Source: Tachypleus tridentatus
Lineage: Eukaryota > Arthropoda > Merostomata > Xiphosura > Limulidae
Direction: 5' to 3'
Assembly: GCF_004210375.1 (NCBI RefSeq)
Contig: NC_134830.1
Span: forward strand, 64,458,326-64,522,325
DNA length: 64,000 nucleotides
Below the pieces are notes generated by a model. It did not search any database, was not told the DNA's origin, and was given only the letters and a program-made list of their open reading frames with translations. Both the position numbers and the translations under genes were made by a program. Positions 22,301-31,120 of the stretch are shown piece by piece. The first letter of the stretch is position 1. Each line of letters starts with the position of its first letter.

Positions 22301-24507
22301 TTTTTATAACCAAAGTTTTATTTAAATTTAAGGTAAAATAGTGGCCATATTGGTGTATCTGCTAAGATCATAAAATAACATTCAGTAACTGAAAGTTTAT
22401 CTGTCTGTGATGGAGAAGTGTATGTAATCTGCCTGATTCCTGCAGTGGTATTTCAGTAGCAATGAAAAGGTGAATTCTGTAGATATCAGTTTACTACACA
22501 TTTCTTGTAATATTTGGAGAGCAGCATCATTTGGAAATTAGATGAGATATTGAAGCTTAAAATGCAAGTGAAAAGTAAATTTACTTAGAAAATGTGATAA
22601 AGGGTTAGCATGCTGCAAGTAATTTTTCTATTAGTTTTGAGAGGAAGTAATGTCAGTCAAGATATTTAGAGTATACTTATTAGTATTGCTAGCTGTATTT
22701 TGTTAATATCAAAAATTTTCAAGTATAATTTTCTAATCTTTATCTGTTGCATTTTACAGGGTTATTTCTTTTCGAAAATCCAACAAAATTGGATTTTACA
22801 TAAATGTGACGCCTTTAAAGGAAAAAGAGAATGTTGTAGTAAGTCTTATGAAATCAGTCTTTATAATGTTAATTTTTCTTCCAATTCAGACTTGAATTAT
22901 ATTATTATTTTATTATAATAGTATTTTTTTTGCCATGTTGTAATACATCTTTACAGTATCCTATAATAGCTGTTAAAATTTCTTGTAATATAGTTTACTA
23001 TTCTTGGTTCCACAGATAGCAAGGAACAATATTTTGTAAATTAAATACATATTTTAACTGAATAAGTATTTGAATCTAACCAAAATACCCAATGTGATTG
23101 TTACATGTGAAAAAGTGTGATTTCTGCAGTACATACTGACTACACTTGTTAAATGTTTTTCTTATTTTCAAATGTTTTGTAATTTTTTGGAAAATTCTTT
23201 TTCATTTTCAATAGATAAACAGAACTAAATTTATATTGCATATATTGATGGGAAATAATACATTTAACAGCCTGTTTTAATATATGTAAAGTAATGCCAC
23301 AACGTAAACTTTTATCTCTCACTTAGTAACAACATAACTATTAACCCTTTCATTATGCATTTGTCAAAGTGCGCATGTCACGACATTTTAGAGAGTTACA
23401 TTATAATGTAATTAATTGCTTTATTATCATTTTATACAAATATGCATGCCATAAAAACATAGTGAATCACATTTTTATATGATGTAATTTATTTGCCACA
23501 ATCTTAGAAGTATGAAATTTGAAGTAAATTACTCACTATAATATAAATGTTAATAAAGCAAAGCATGACTTTTATAACCTTAAATCTTATTTGTTTATGG
23601 AGCCATTATATATACAATTAAAGCTACTTGCCATGTTTGTCGCATCATTTTTTTTCACAAGTTGTCAAAAACTTCTCTCCGATATTTCATTCTATATTAT
23701 GTATAATCAATAGAAAGTCAAATTGTGTCTATCAAATATAATGTTTTTGATACAGAACATTGTCTATTTTGAAATCTTTTCTTGCAGTATTCACCTCAAA
23801 AGCTGCATTGTTAGAATGTTAAATTATGATAGGTATAGGACATTATTTGCTTTAATGCTTTTCTTGTATTTATTTGTTATAAAAGTAACTAATATGTCAA
23901 AATTAGAAATTTATTAGCTAAGATAGTGAAAAAAAAAATCTTCATGAGGTGTGGTCATGTGCTATATAATTCAATAATGTAATATGTGTTATATATTTAA
24001 CTGCATAATTTACAAATTGTGTGCTGAGATTATTAGTTAGACATAGTCCTCAAGGGAATAAAACAACATATGAACAGATGTAGACTGTTAAAAGCTTTAA
24101 GCTATTTAGGATAAATGATTGTAGTTTCATGTTACAATTTCTGAAAGAAAAAACTAATAATTTAGATTTATTTTGTATTTTTTCTGGTAGTTACAAAGTT
24201 AGCTTAGTTAGCCAAAGAGAAATGGAGTTAGGGTAGAGGAAATAACAAATATGCATGTTTATGATGACAAGTAAGATAAACACATTTAGCCACAAAATTA
24301 TGTGTAAAGGATTGGTTCACAATTCAGATCTATAACAGTCCTTATAATTATGTATTCATATTAATTTACTTTCAGGTTGCATTCCAACTGAAACATGACT
24401 TTGTCAACATGGTTTTACAGCTACAGGGGGATCATCGAGAATCACAAGTTGTCTGGTTAACTCATGTATTATTTCTGGATTTAGGACCTATTCAGAACAA
24501 TATGTAA
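3649..24507 (+). CDS. DCTN4: Dynactin subunit 4 (p62), C-terminal two-thirds, ten exons
   Basis: Dynactin p62 is part of the pointed-end complex (with p25, p27 and Arp11) that caps the Arp1 filament and helps target the dynein-dynactin motor to cargo and membranes. Ten exons join in frame with GT-AG borders at 3649-3750, 8389-8447, 9140-9252, 10993-11102, 16498-16571, 17423-17477, 19192-19296, 21053-21150, 22760-22838 and 24376-24507, giving 308 codons plus stop. Landmark peptides matching the family are [65 protein letters not shown] and VVWLTHV near the end. The vertebrate protein has about 460 residues; the N-terminal Cys-rich zinc-binding part (about 150 residues) is encoded before the window. 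No frameshift or premature stop was seen, so the gene looks functional. Identification rests on recalled family sequence. Confidence 0.93.
3878..4128 (+). repeat. Old long tRNA-derived SINE, head partly deleted
   Basis: It begins inside a damaged box A and runs through box B (GGTTTGAATCCCC), CACACCAAAC, the central CACTATTCATTGG block and the tail CTTGTGTAGCTTTGCATGAAA. It lies about 130 bp after DCTN4 exon a. Its CpGs are mostly lost. Confidence 0.85.
4129..5261. other. DCTN4 intron, nothing recognised
   Basis: The stretch is AT-rich intron sequence. Short open frames here have no family resemblance and no splice context, so none is annotated. Confidence 0.5.
5262..6035. mobile_element. Non-autonomous Tigger/pogo-like element (MITE)
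   Basis: It is 774 bp with inverted ends: left CAAGTAAACATCGACATAAA, right (complement) CAGTCAAACATCGATATAAG, each flanked by TA (5260-5261 and 6036-6037), the target duplication of the Tc1-mariner superfamily. The ends resemble the CAGTCAAACctCGatataA ends of Tigger/pogo elements. There is no transposase frame inside, so movement would need an enzyme supplied elsewhere. Unlike all surrounding sequence it is rich in CpG, which suggests a recent arrival in this CpG-poor gene. Confidence 0.85.
6036..8388. other. DCTN4 intron with one short hairpin repeat
   Basis: It is mostly AT-rich sequence without recognisable coding. At 6,807-6,833 the inverted repeat GATGACC-TAAAAA-GGTCATC lies within about 100 bp that look like the end of an interspersed element (ACAGCTGATGTGGGTGTTAAC onward). 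I cannot assign the family. Confidence 0.35.
8389..8447 (+). CDS. DCTN4: DCTN4 exon b
   Basis: The exon is 59 bp, starts in phase 0 and ends two bases into a Gly codon; acceptor TTTATCTGTAG, donor GTAAGA. It encodes DKYG followed by a variable stretch and LAGLSTI, matching the start of the p62 middle region. It is shorter than the vertebrate counterpart in the variable part. Confidence 0.85.
9140..9252 (+). CDS. DCTN4: DCTN4 exon c (acidic linker)
   Basis: The exon is 113 bp and completes the split Gly codon; its donor is GTATGT. It encodes an acidic linker ([12 protein letters not shown]) and then the conserved [15 protein letters not shown], equivalent to the PLPEDY...PVNL motif of vertebrate p62. 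Confidence 0.9.
9561..9665. repeat. Composite GT / AT / CTAT microsatellite
   Basis: The run passes from TGTG-rich to (AT)n at about 9,625-9,643 and then to a few ATCT units. It is intronic and likely length-polymorphic. Confidence 0.7.
10651..10695. repeat. GT-rich microsatellite with GTAT units
   Basis: Runs of TGTGTG are interrupted by ATGTATGTATGT. It is intronic with no sign of function. Confidence 0.7.
10993..11102 (+). CDS. DCTN4: DCTN4 exon d
   Basis: The exon is 110 bp, completes a split Val codon and ends in phase 0; acceptor TTTAATTCAG, donor GTAAAA. It encodes [12 protein letters not shown] and [16 protein letters not shown], one of the most conserved blocks of p62. The last Cys pairs with the CEHN Cys of the next exon. 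Confidence 0.92.
12769..12888 (+). repeat. Short tRNA-derived SINE with target duplication
   Basis: It is a 120-bp copy of the short SINE (GCTAAAATCAGGGATTCAG, then CTCAGTGGACATAGCAGA, tail GTGGCTTTGCTACTAGAAAA). TTGGCAGG flanks both sides (12,761-12,768 and 12,889-12,896), marking it as an insertion into the older T/C-rich block. Confidence 0.85.
13329..13358. repeat. (CA)n microsatellite
   Basis: About fifteen uninterrupted CA dinucleotides lie in the intron. Confidence 0.9.
14345..14400 (+). repeat. Interspersed repeat copy 1 (pair with 19,786)
   Basis: CATGTACCTTGAGTGTAAC, then GTTCAGTAGTTACTT and TTAACATAAA, recurs almost unchanged at 19,783-19,840. It lies at the end of the T/C-rich block, so it may be the terminus of that element. 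The family is unknown. Confidence 0.6.
14890..15785 (-). mobile_element. Internally deleted mariner-family transposon
   Basis: It is 896 bp with ends TTAGGTTGTC... at both sides and intact TA duplications (14,888-14,889 and 15,786-15,787). On the minus strand the N-terminal half of a mariner transposase reads from about 15,518 (helix-turn-helix region with [20 protein letters not shown] and then [10 protein letters not shown]) and passes at about 15,256-15,287 into the C-terminal part ([27 protein letters not shown]). The catalytic core between them, with the first two Asp residues, is missing. It is a deletion derivative that could only have moved with enzyme from a full copy. It differs enough from the element at 306 to be a separate subfamily or older insertion. 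Confidence 0.88.
15786..16497. other. DCTN4 intron, nothing recognised
   Basis: Sequence between the mariner element and exon e. No coding or repeat family was identified. Confidence 0.5.
16498..16571 (+). CDS. DCTN4: DCTN4 exon e (CEHNLSKP motif)
   Basis: The exon is 74 bp, phase 0 to phase 2, acceptor TTCATACAG, donor GTAAGT. It encodes [20 protein letters not shown], the best diagnostic block of dynactin p62 in the window, nearly identical to the vertebrate peptide. Confidence 0.95.
17423..17477 (+). CDS. DCTN4: DCTN4 exon f
   Basis: The exon is 55 bp; acceptor TTTTCACCAG, donor GTAAAG. It completes an Ile codon and encodes [18 protein letters not shown], aligned with the YIPEVRI segment of the family. 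Confidence 0.9.
19192..19296 (+). CDS. DCTN4: DCTN4 exon g
   Basis: The exon has 35 codons in phase 0, acceptor TTATTTTGGTAG, donor GTGAGA. It encodes [19 protein letters not shown] then an acidic stretch, corresponding to the beta-rich LTLTNP...HVTLFECE region of vertebrate p62. Confidence 0.9.
19783..19840 (+). repeat. Interspersed repeat copy 2 (pair with 14,345)
   Basis: CATGTACCTTGAGTGTAAC, then GTTCAGTAGTTACTTTTG and TAACAT match the copy at 14,345 over about 50 bp. The host element is unknown. Confidence 0.6.
20430..20730. repeat. Direct duplication with a short SINE between the copies
   Basis: CCAGTCCACAAGATTTATTT at 20,470 and CCAGTCCACAAAATTCATTT at 20,683 belong to two copies of a roughly 90-bp segment, each ending in TACACTT(T/C)TGTT. 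Between them, at about 20,529-20,645, is a short SINE of the ACTAGAAATTGGGTTT type (tail ATAGCCCATTGTGTAGCTA) on the + strand. It lies in the intron before exon h. Confidence 0.65.
21053..21150 (+). CDS. DCTN4: DCTN4 exon h
   Basis: The exon is 98 bp, phase 0 to phase 2, acceptor CTTATTTTAG, donor GTAATA (weaker than the others). It encodes [20 protein letters not shown] and then DDP, matching the family stretch VVVPPKELVLAGKDAAAEYD. Confidence 0.9.
21551..21703. repeat. Long imperfect hairpin (foldback/MITE-like)
   Basis: Two arms of about 72 bp (21,551-21,623 and 21,632-21,703) are inverted copies around an 8-base spacer. The core TTGTGGAGACACAAGTGTAG is perfectly mirrored in the other arm; the outer parts (GATGAAACTT / AAGTTTCATT) match with a few differences. 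It has no coding capacity. The form fits a foldback element or short MITE, or a folded non-coding transcript. It lies in the DCTN4 intron 400 bp after exon h. Confidence 0.85.
22760..22838 (+). CDS. DCTN4: DCTN4 exon i
   Basis: The exon is 79 bp, acceptor GCATTTTACAG, donor GTAAGT. It completes a Lys codon and encodes [20 protein letters not shown], matching IIAFRKANKVGIFIKVTP of vertebrates. Confidence 0.93.
24376..24507 (+). CDS. DCTN4: DCTN4 terminal coding exon with stop
   Basis: The exon has 43 codons plus TAA at 24,505-24,507; acceptor TTACTTTCAG. It encodes [13 protein letters not shown], a short loop, then [15 protein letters not shown], the C-terminal WLT...LGP motif of p62. The 3' end of the mRNA is not certain: AATAAA occurs at 25,975-25,980 and again further on. 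Confidence 0.93.
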   Translation, partial: VAFQLKHDFVNMVLQLQGDHRESQVVWLTHVLFLDLGPIQNNM

Positions 24508-26776
24508 AACTTTGTCTATTTGTTTTACGTAGAAATGAAATGTATTTATTGCTAGCTCTCATTGTTAAAATACTCGCTTTGACAGTTCTTCGTATGGTAT
24601 GTCCAAAAAAACAACAGAATTCTTTAACGCTGTTTTATATGTATAATAATACACATTTGAAAATTCTTCAGCTTAGTTTTGTAACCATTTATCTTGAATT
24701 CCTAATAGTATTTACTGTTACCTTTGTACTCATTTGGACAAGAAGGATTAAAATTACTGGCACTCTTGCAAAAAAAAAAAAAAAAAAGGTTGTTTAACTT
24801 TCACTTGTGGTCACTGTTTTTACAATTTTGTTTAAAGGTATAGAGCACAAAATTAGAACTAATTAATAATTAAATCATTCATAGCTTTTCATAGACCTGC
24901 AGACTTAAAATGCTAAAAAGCAGATTTTGATACCCATGGTGTGGGCACAGCATAGATAGCCTATTATGTATCTTTGCTTAACTACAAAAACAACTTTACA
25001 TAGTGTTTAGAGAACATGTTTTGTGCAAATGCATACTTGTTACCTTACAACTACATTGTTTTTGTTTCAGTCTGTTTGTACTTTTAAATGTTGATGTGAT
25101 TTTTTTCTAAAGTTCTTGCAGTTTTTACTTAAGTGTTAAAAACATTTGGATTCTACCAAAACATTTTCAAGCTATTAAATTTATTGTTATTTTCCAGCTT
25201 TAAGGAATTAATAAGAAAAAAACAAACAAACTACTAAAATAGTTATCTTCTAGTTTATTTTTGTTTGAAAAAAAAGAAACAAAAACATACAAAATATTTT
25301 CAGTGTTTGAAAGAAACTAAATATACTTATTTGCTTAGTACAGGCTCCTTTTACAGCTTATTCACTTTAATGTTAAAGTGTGAAATAATCTAGAAGACAA
25401 GAAAATAACTCACTATTAAGGGATTAAGTAGTAATGCATCATGTTTTGTATCACCACTAGTTTTTCAATGATACCTAACTCTATGTGTAAGTTTGTGCAT
25501 TTATCTTTATAACAGTTTTTTTTTTCAATGATATTTTGAACTTATGCTATGATTTGTATGTTTGAAATTAAAATACACCATTGATTAGGTATATAAGTGG
25601 TGTAAACCTGTCCTTTAAACTAACTTACTTTAGGAATGCTCTTTTTACACCAGTCACGGTCCTTTTTACATGTAGCTTTAAGCTTGTCGATATAGTTTTA
25701 CATAATTGTGTGCATACTACATTGACATGTTCTTATGTATTTTAATTGTGAGTGAGTTAGATAAGCTTGTTGTAAATTGATTTACACTTAATAGCACTTG
25801 GCATTAAATTTTTAGATGCAGAAGGTAAGAAAAATAATTCTTGGATTAAAATCTGTGCTTCTAATTGCTTGTATGTGTATAAGATGAAAATATGAAATAC
25901 ACAAAGATATTAGTTTTTTGTGTTTATGTCGCAAAAAGTTGTATATAAGCTAATTTTAATTTTCCTGTTAACTTAATAAAGTAAACCCCCCATCTTAAAA
26001 AGAAAAAGCTATTAAATATCTACTTCCATGCTAAAGAGGAATGTAATATTACATGGATTTTATTATGTTATTTTATATCTACACAATTGTCATCAACCAA
26101 AGTTTATAGTTTATATCCAGCTACATAATATTTACATTTGCTCTTATTTTAACCATGCTAAGTATTAACTTCTAACTGTGTGTGGAGGAATATCTAGGTT
26201 AATTTGTTTTATTTGTCGGTAAGATAAATTATTTATGACATTCCTACTTAATTTCCACATAGTTATCGTGTTGAACGTTGTTGTACTATTTTGCATGTGA
26301 ATCAACAGATAAAAATGTAGATTGTGTGCGTGTCACTTCAGTGTTTAGTATTGCTGATTGTATGTCGATTTTGGCATGGAAATATTTATTGATTGCAATA
26401 TTCAGTGTTGTATGAAGTAAAACTTTAAACACATCTCTATAGATTATGTTTTGTATTTTAGCACTATTGGTTAAAGTTGGGGTTAAAGCTACAATTTTGT
26501 AGTTGATGCATATTGTTTAGAGCTTACTTCCAAAATTTATATAATTCTAAAGAAACTGTTGGAGCTTTCTCATCACATTGTATCATAAGCTAGTGAAATT
26601 TACTTGTAACTTTCTCATCACAGTGTTTTAATGTAGCGTACAACTTAAGTGTAATGAGACAGATCTCCATATCATTGTAAATTCTTTTAAGTTTTCTTAG
26701 TGTACCAATATGATAGAACTTTTAATTTTTTTCCATCTCTCTCTCTCTTATAATTCATACTTTTTTATTTTTTCAT
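24508..26776. other. DCTN4 3' untranslated or intergenic sequence
   Basis: The stretch has no coding signal. It contains an A run at 24,769-24,787, a decayed short SINE on the + strand at about 24,893-25,010 (GCAGACTTAAAATGCTAAAA, tail ATAGCCTATTATGTATCTTTG), and AATAAA at 25,975-25,980, a candidate poly(A) signal of DCTN4. Confidence 0.45.
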
Positions 26777-27123
26777 TTCTTTTTCACACCACAGTATCCT
26801 GTACTAATGTAACTCGTGTCAGAACTTTTTCACACCACAGTATCCTGTACTAATGTAACTCGTGTCAGAACTTTTCCACCACACAGTATCCTGTACTAAT
26901 GTAACTCGTGTCAGAACTTTTCCACCACACAGTATCCTGTACTAATGTAACTCGTGTCAGAACTTTTCCACCACACAGTATCCTGTACTAATGTAACTCG
27001 TGTCAGAACTTTTCCACCACACAGTATCCTGTACTAATGTAACTTGTGTCAGAACTTTTCCACCACACAGTATCCTGTACTAATGTAACTCGTGTCAGAA
27101 CTTTTCCACCACACAGTATCTTG
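26777..27123. repeat. 46-bp minisatellite, about 7.5 copies
   Basis: Six full 46-bp units start at 26,821, 26,867, 26,913, 26,959, 27,005 and 27,051, with partial units on both sides. The unit contains CACAGTATCCTGTACTAATG and ends AACTCGTGTC. The first copies read TTTTTCACACCACAG and later ones TTTTCCACCACACAG; among the later full units the main visible difference is one CTCGTG to CTTGTG change, so the array was amplified recently. Confidence 0.95.
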
Positions 27124-28654
27124 AGATAGTTTAGTTGATTTTCTAACCCTATAAAAAAATATATATATATACTTTTGCCTTTTCTAAAATCTTTCTCTAG
27201 ATTGGGAAAAATTTTTTCTGTTTAGAAACTTTTTTTTTTACATTTTATAGGTAAATTCTGTAGTTATAGCTAAACGTTGATGTTGCAATAAGGGAAATTT
27301 ATAACTTGTTTCTACTGTATAATACATGAAACATCACTGTTATTTTGTTTATACTAATGTAACATGTTTGTGTTCATGTAAACACAAGGATGGCTATGCA
27401 TCAGTATTAGTCTTTTGCCTGCTATTCAACTAAAAAAAATAGAGGTTTTATATGATTTTCATTTTAATTTTCGTTTAAATTTATGAGTTTCTTGTTTATT
27501 ATTGGCATGTTGGAATTTTGGTGAGAACATTAATTACATGTTATATTATTAAGGTTTAAATGGGTATTATGTATATTTCTATGATTCCATATAAGTAAAA
27601 TAAAAGTATCTACTGTAAAATTACTTTAAAATACAGCTTTTTCTTTAATTGAAAGTATACTTCACTGCTGTTATGAAGCACAATACATTGCAAATAATTT
27701 ACTCTTCATGACTGTTTTATAGGACAGATGCAGTTTAGATTACTGTGTTATTTAAGATTAGGAAGTACAGAATTTGATTAACTCTGAAGAAGTAATTTTA
27801 TATCCCAAGGTTTTTGTCAGACAGTATGCTTGCATAAAGGTGAATTTTAGTATTATTATTTTAAATATATTTCAATATTTAAAGCTATTTCTGACAGATT
27901 TTAGGCTGCTACAAATAGCTTTAGACTTTGGAAATGTCTGAGTACCCATTCCACATGTAGAGAAGTACATAGTAAACCTGAATACGTCCTTAAAATTATG
28001 AAACTTCTCTTTTTATCATACCAACTGCTATGATGTTGAAAAATATGCACAGTGTAAAATAGGTTAAAAAATATTTATTTTGTTATTATCCTGGGATTTG
28101 GGATCAATACACTGAAAATAACTATAATTTTACAGTTTCTAAACGAAATTTGTTCTGTGGTTCATCAATTAATCAAACACTTACAAGAAATGTCACTAAT
28201 TAAAATCATTAATCATTTGTTCAGTTAAAAGTAATAATTTGAAAACATTTCAATCCTCTGGTTACTAACTTTTAGTGTACAACGTGTCATTGTGGGACTT
28301 ACGTGAAATTATATTAATACAATTATAATTACCATCTAGGTTTTGCCAAGTTATTTAATACACTGTGAGTGAACTGTTCCATTATACACTTAGCTCTGCA
28401 CTGCACAGTAATGATTCATTAATGCAATGAAAGAAAGATAAACATTTATCGTTTTGATTTATATCTTATTGCTTTGTTACATTCTTACTTTTTTTTCCTG
28501 AAACTGTTAGAGATGTTTCGTAGATTCTGTATTTTGCACATAGGCTTTTAAAGGTACGATTAACATGGAGAAACAATCATTAACTTAAGAAATTGTTTGT
28601 TTATGCCTGTTTATTTGTGATGTTGAAGAAATTGTTTAGAAATGTTTGGTTTGA
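27124..28654. other. Intergenic AT-rich sequence, nothing recognised
   Basis: No exon, repeat family or RNA gene was recognised between the minisatellite and the next SINE. Confidence 0.5.
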
Positions 28655-28893
28655 TGAGTGTTCAACATGCAAGCTGGTTTATGGGATTGAAACCCATCAT
28701 GAAACATGTTCACCCTTCATAACTGTGGGATACATTGTAATGTAGTGGCCAATCCCACAATTCATTGGTAAAGAGTAGCCCAAGAATTTATGGTAGGTGG
28801 TTTTGACTCGCTTCCTACAACTTTAAAATTTTGAATGGATAGTACGTAGTAATTTCGTGGCAAATTCCACTAAACAAACTTGTAGTGGCTATT
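28655..28893 (+). repeat. Old long tRNA-derived SINE
   Basis: Box B is decayed (GGGATTGAAACCC), followed by CAATCCCACAATTCATTGG, AGTAGCCCAAGAATT and a tail ending CACTAAACAAAC. The A-box part is barely recognisable. Almost all consensus CpGs are lost. Confidence 0.8.
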
Positions 28894-29489
28894 GTAAAAG
28901 AGAGTTTTAATTTTTGAATTAGAGAGATCAAATATATTAGAATTTAACAAAACTGTTTGTTTTTATGTTCAGTAATCAGACCTGTGTAACACAATAAATA
29001 ATATATTAAACAGTTGTGTACTGGTGATACTAGTTTAATTTTGATAACCTGAGTTTGATTTCTTCTTTAACTTTCCTGAAATATCTTTTCCCACAGTATA
29101 AAGTATCTGGAGTTGGAATATAATTTTTTGATATTATTATTGAATTACATGTAAGCAATGAAAAATAAAGTGAAACGAAAACAGTTGTTTTGTATAGTAT
29201 AGTCAAACTGCCTTCATTTTATGTGTCAATTTTACAGTTTTTCAAGTTGAGCCCTTTGTCTTGTTTATTGAACTGTTTACGAGTCCAAGAGGAAGTCTTG
29301 ATGGTGTGTAAAGAAACAGTAACATACATACTTTTTTGAAGTGTGTTGAACAGTATTTAGTATGAGCAAACTGTAATTTTTACGTCTAATGTCTCACACT
29401 TCAGTCTTTACCTTAATAAAAATACAACTATGGAAGCATAGCTTGTGTTTATAATGTTAAAGGAAATGCTATGTACACTGATGAGCCAT

Positions 29490-30395
29490 TTTATTTGGAT
29501 CAATCCACGTGGACATATATAGTTCATATATAAAATCCTAACTATATTACGCATTGGTCGCAGTTTTGTAACTCATCGTTTTCTTTTATCTGGAACTGAT
29601 GCACCAATGTGTTATCTGTGTAACACTTACGTCACAATAAGCCACATTTTACTATCTTTACGACGGCTCTATTTTAAACATGCCCCAAGGTTTATCCGTA
29701 ACGTCAGACTGTTATTGGCGATGGTGACACTGTCCACCTTAGAAATGATTTTGGTTTTTAAAGGCCATTAATCTTTTTAATGCTATTTAAGTTTTTTAAT
29801 TTATACATTAGAAGTTTTTCAATGTGATTTCCTATTAAGAATCAAAGTTCATCTAATTCGATTTGAAATGAGAAAATAGTCGTAACGCGAAATAACTCGA
29901 AACCAGGACTGGAAAGGCCAACTTCACGTGACTAATGCTGCTGCTTGAACTACCCGTTAGTCATCCTGGCAAGTTATAATAATTAAAATTTTGCTACCAG
30001 TCTTTTAAAACTTGTATTACTTTACTTTCTGAAAACATCCATAACGTCAAATAACTCGAAATCGGGACTGGAAATCAACTTCAGGTGATTAGTGCTGACT
30101 TTTGAACGAACTTACCCTTTAGTCATCCGGACGAGTTATGATAATTACAATTATGCTACAGAAAGTCCTTTACAACTTGTACTACTGTAGTGTTTTGTCT
30201 TACCGCTGTAGACTAGATGTAAAAATTGGAGTTAATGCTATTCATGTTTTTAATTCAAAAATTCAACCTTGTTTTGTTTTACCTTAATTTCCTTTTGTGA
30301 ATTTTAATGATTTTGACTTTTTATCGGATGTTTGGCGCGGATAGCATAGTTGCTTTGCACCATAAAACAACAAACCAGCCAACCAACCAATCGTA
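29490..30395 (+). mobile_element. 5'-truncated LINE, C-terminal coding remnant and 3' UTR
   Basis: Near 29,547-29,640 the + strand reads LRIGRSFVTHRFLLSGTDAP then MCYLCNTYVTISHIL, the C-terminal Cys-X2-Cys...His block that follows the reverse transcriptase (and RNase H) in I/Jockey-type LINEs. Frames are closed by stops further on. A 3' UTR follows, containing a duplication, and ends in GGCGCGGATAGCATAGTTGC, CTTTGCACCATAAAACAAC and CAAACC-type tail repeats at about 30,340-30,395. The clade is not decided. Its 3' end matches the tails of the SINEs in this window. Confidence 0.7.
29881..30190. repeat. 159-bp direct duplication within the LINE 3' UTR
   Basis: CGTAACGCGAAATAACTCGA (29,881) and CATAACGTCAAATAACTCGA (30,040) start two copies that share GGACTGGAAA, TTAGTCATCC, AGTTAT(A/G)ATAATTA and ACTTGTA(T/C)TACT. 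The copies are clearly diverged, so the duplication may be a fixed part of the LINE family. Confidence 0.75.
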
Positions 30396-30950
30396 TATGA
30401 AAAACATACTAATTATGTGATATCATTTGATTCCTATAACCTGTCTCTAAGGGACTTGAAAGTAGATGCCAACTTGCTGGGAATGTCAGTATTAAAAATC
30501 GTTTTAAAGACATTTGTATTGACAATGGTAACTCAGAGGAATATTTTTAACAATGAAACTTTTTGACGGTCATATGTTAGAGACGAATTAAATATGAAGT
30601 ACAATATGTCAGTCCGTATACTAATGTCTTTGTTCAACTGTGTGAAGGTCTTGGCTATCGCCAATTGTATCTTCTGAAGGACATTACAAAAAACTGTAAC
30701 GTGATAAGTGAAAACTAGTTCCGAAACCAATTGTATTAAATGTTGCTTGTAGTTCAGAGACATCATGTAGTGTAGTACCACGAGCTACGTTTAACCTTAT
30801 TCATTAATTTACTGACGAAGAATGAAAATATGGAAAACTCCATGAAGTACTTGACCTTACGAGTTTTTATGATAATGAAAGCCACTGAAGGTGGTGTTAA
30901 TGGTGATGGTTTATTTTCATGGTAAGAATTATATCCTTTAATCTCTTTAG

Positions 30951-31097
30951 AAGGCTGAATTACGTAGACTGTACTTGAATATTATAGCTAAGCATACTCA
31001 ATTCGCTGCAGCTTTCCACGTGAACCAAAAGTGGAATGAACTCCTCGACGAATGGGATACAATTGAACATAATATTTTGAAAAGTTTCCAATCTTGA
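30951..31097 (+). CDS. 3'-terminal coding exon of an unidentified gene
   Basis: A polypyrimidine tract and acceptor (CTTTAATCTCTTTAG, ending 30,950) precede 48 open codons and a TGA at 31,095-31,097, followed 17 bases later by AATAAA (31,115-31,120). The peptide starts KAELRRLYLNIIAKHTQFAA and includes WNELLDEWDTIEH before ending FQS. It is hydrophilic and predicted helical, with amphipathic spacing but no membrane segment or known motif I recognise. Codon use is balanced and CpG is present. The upstream exons were not found; DCTN4 exon i also ends in phase 0, so an alternative DCTN4 end is formally possible but unlikely. It could also be a relic of a lost gene. Confidence 0.5.
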   Translation, partial: KAELRRLYLNIIAKHTQFAAAFHVNQKWNELLDEWDTIEHNILKSFQS

Positions 31098-31114
31098 TGT
31101 TATATTGTAGTTCT

Positions 31115-31120
31115 AATAAA
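31115..31120 (+). promoter_or_regulatory. Poly(A) signal of the unidentified gene
   Basis: AATAAA lies 17 bases after the TGA of the 30,951 exon. Its closeness to the stop codon is one reason to take that exon as real. Confidence 0.5.

Noticed and set aside
24540-24797. 85-codon frame after the DCTN4 stop
   Set aside because: It lies in AT-rich 3' flank and ends in poly-lysine from an A run; no family resemblance.
25819-25829. Possible 9-base microexon (TTTTTAG-ATGCAGAAG-GTAAGA)
   Set aside because: Perfect splice flanks but nothing to join to in frame after the DCTN4 stop; likely chance in T-rich DNA.
26777-27123. CRISPR-like regularly spaced repeats
   Set aside because: The whole 46-bp unit repeats without unique spacers, so it is a minisatellite; the 48-bp and 27-bp arrays are the same.
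30533-30781. 82-codon frame on the minus strand with a vaguely receptor-like peptide
   Set aside because: No splice sites, partner exons or motif support a gene, and the neighbouring terminal exon is on the other strand.
30921-30950. GTAAG...TTTAG as a 29-base intron directly before the 30,951 exon
   Set aside because: Too short for a spliceosomal intron; the GTAAG is taken as chance.
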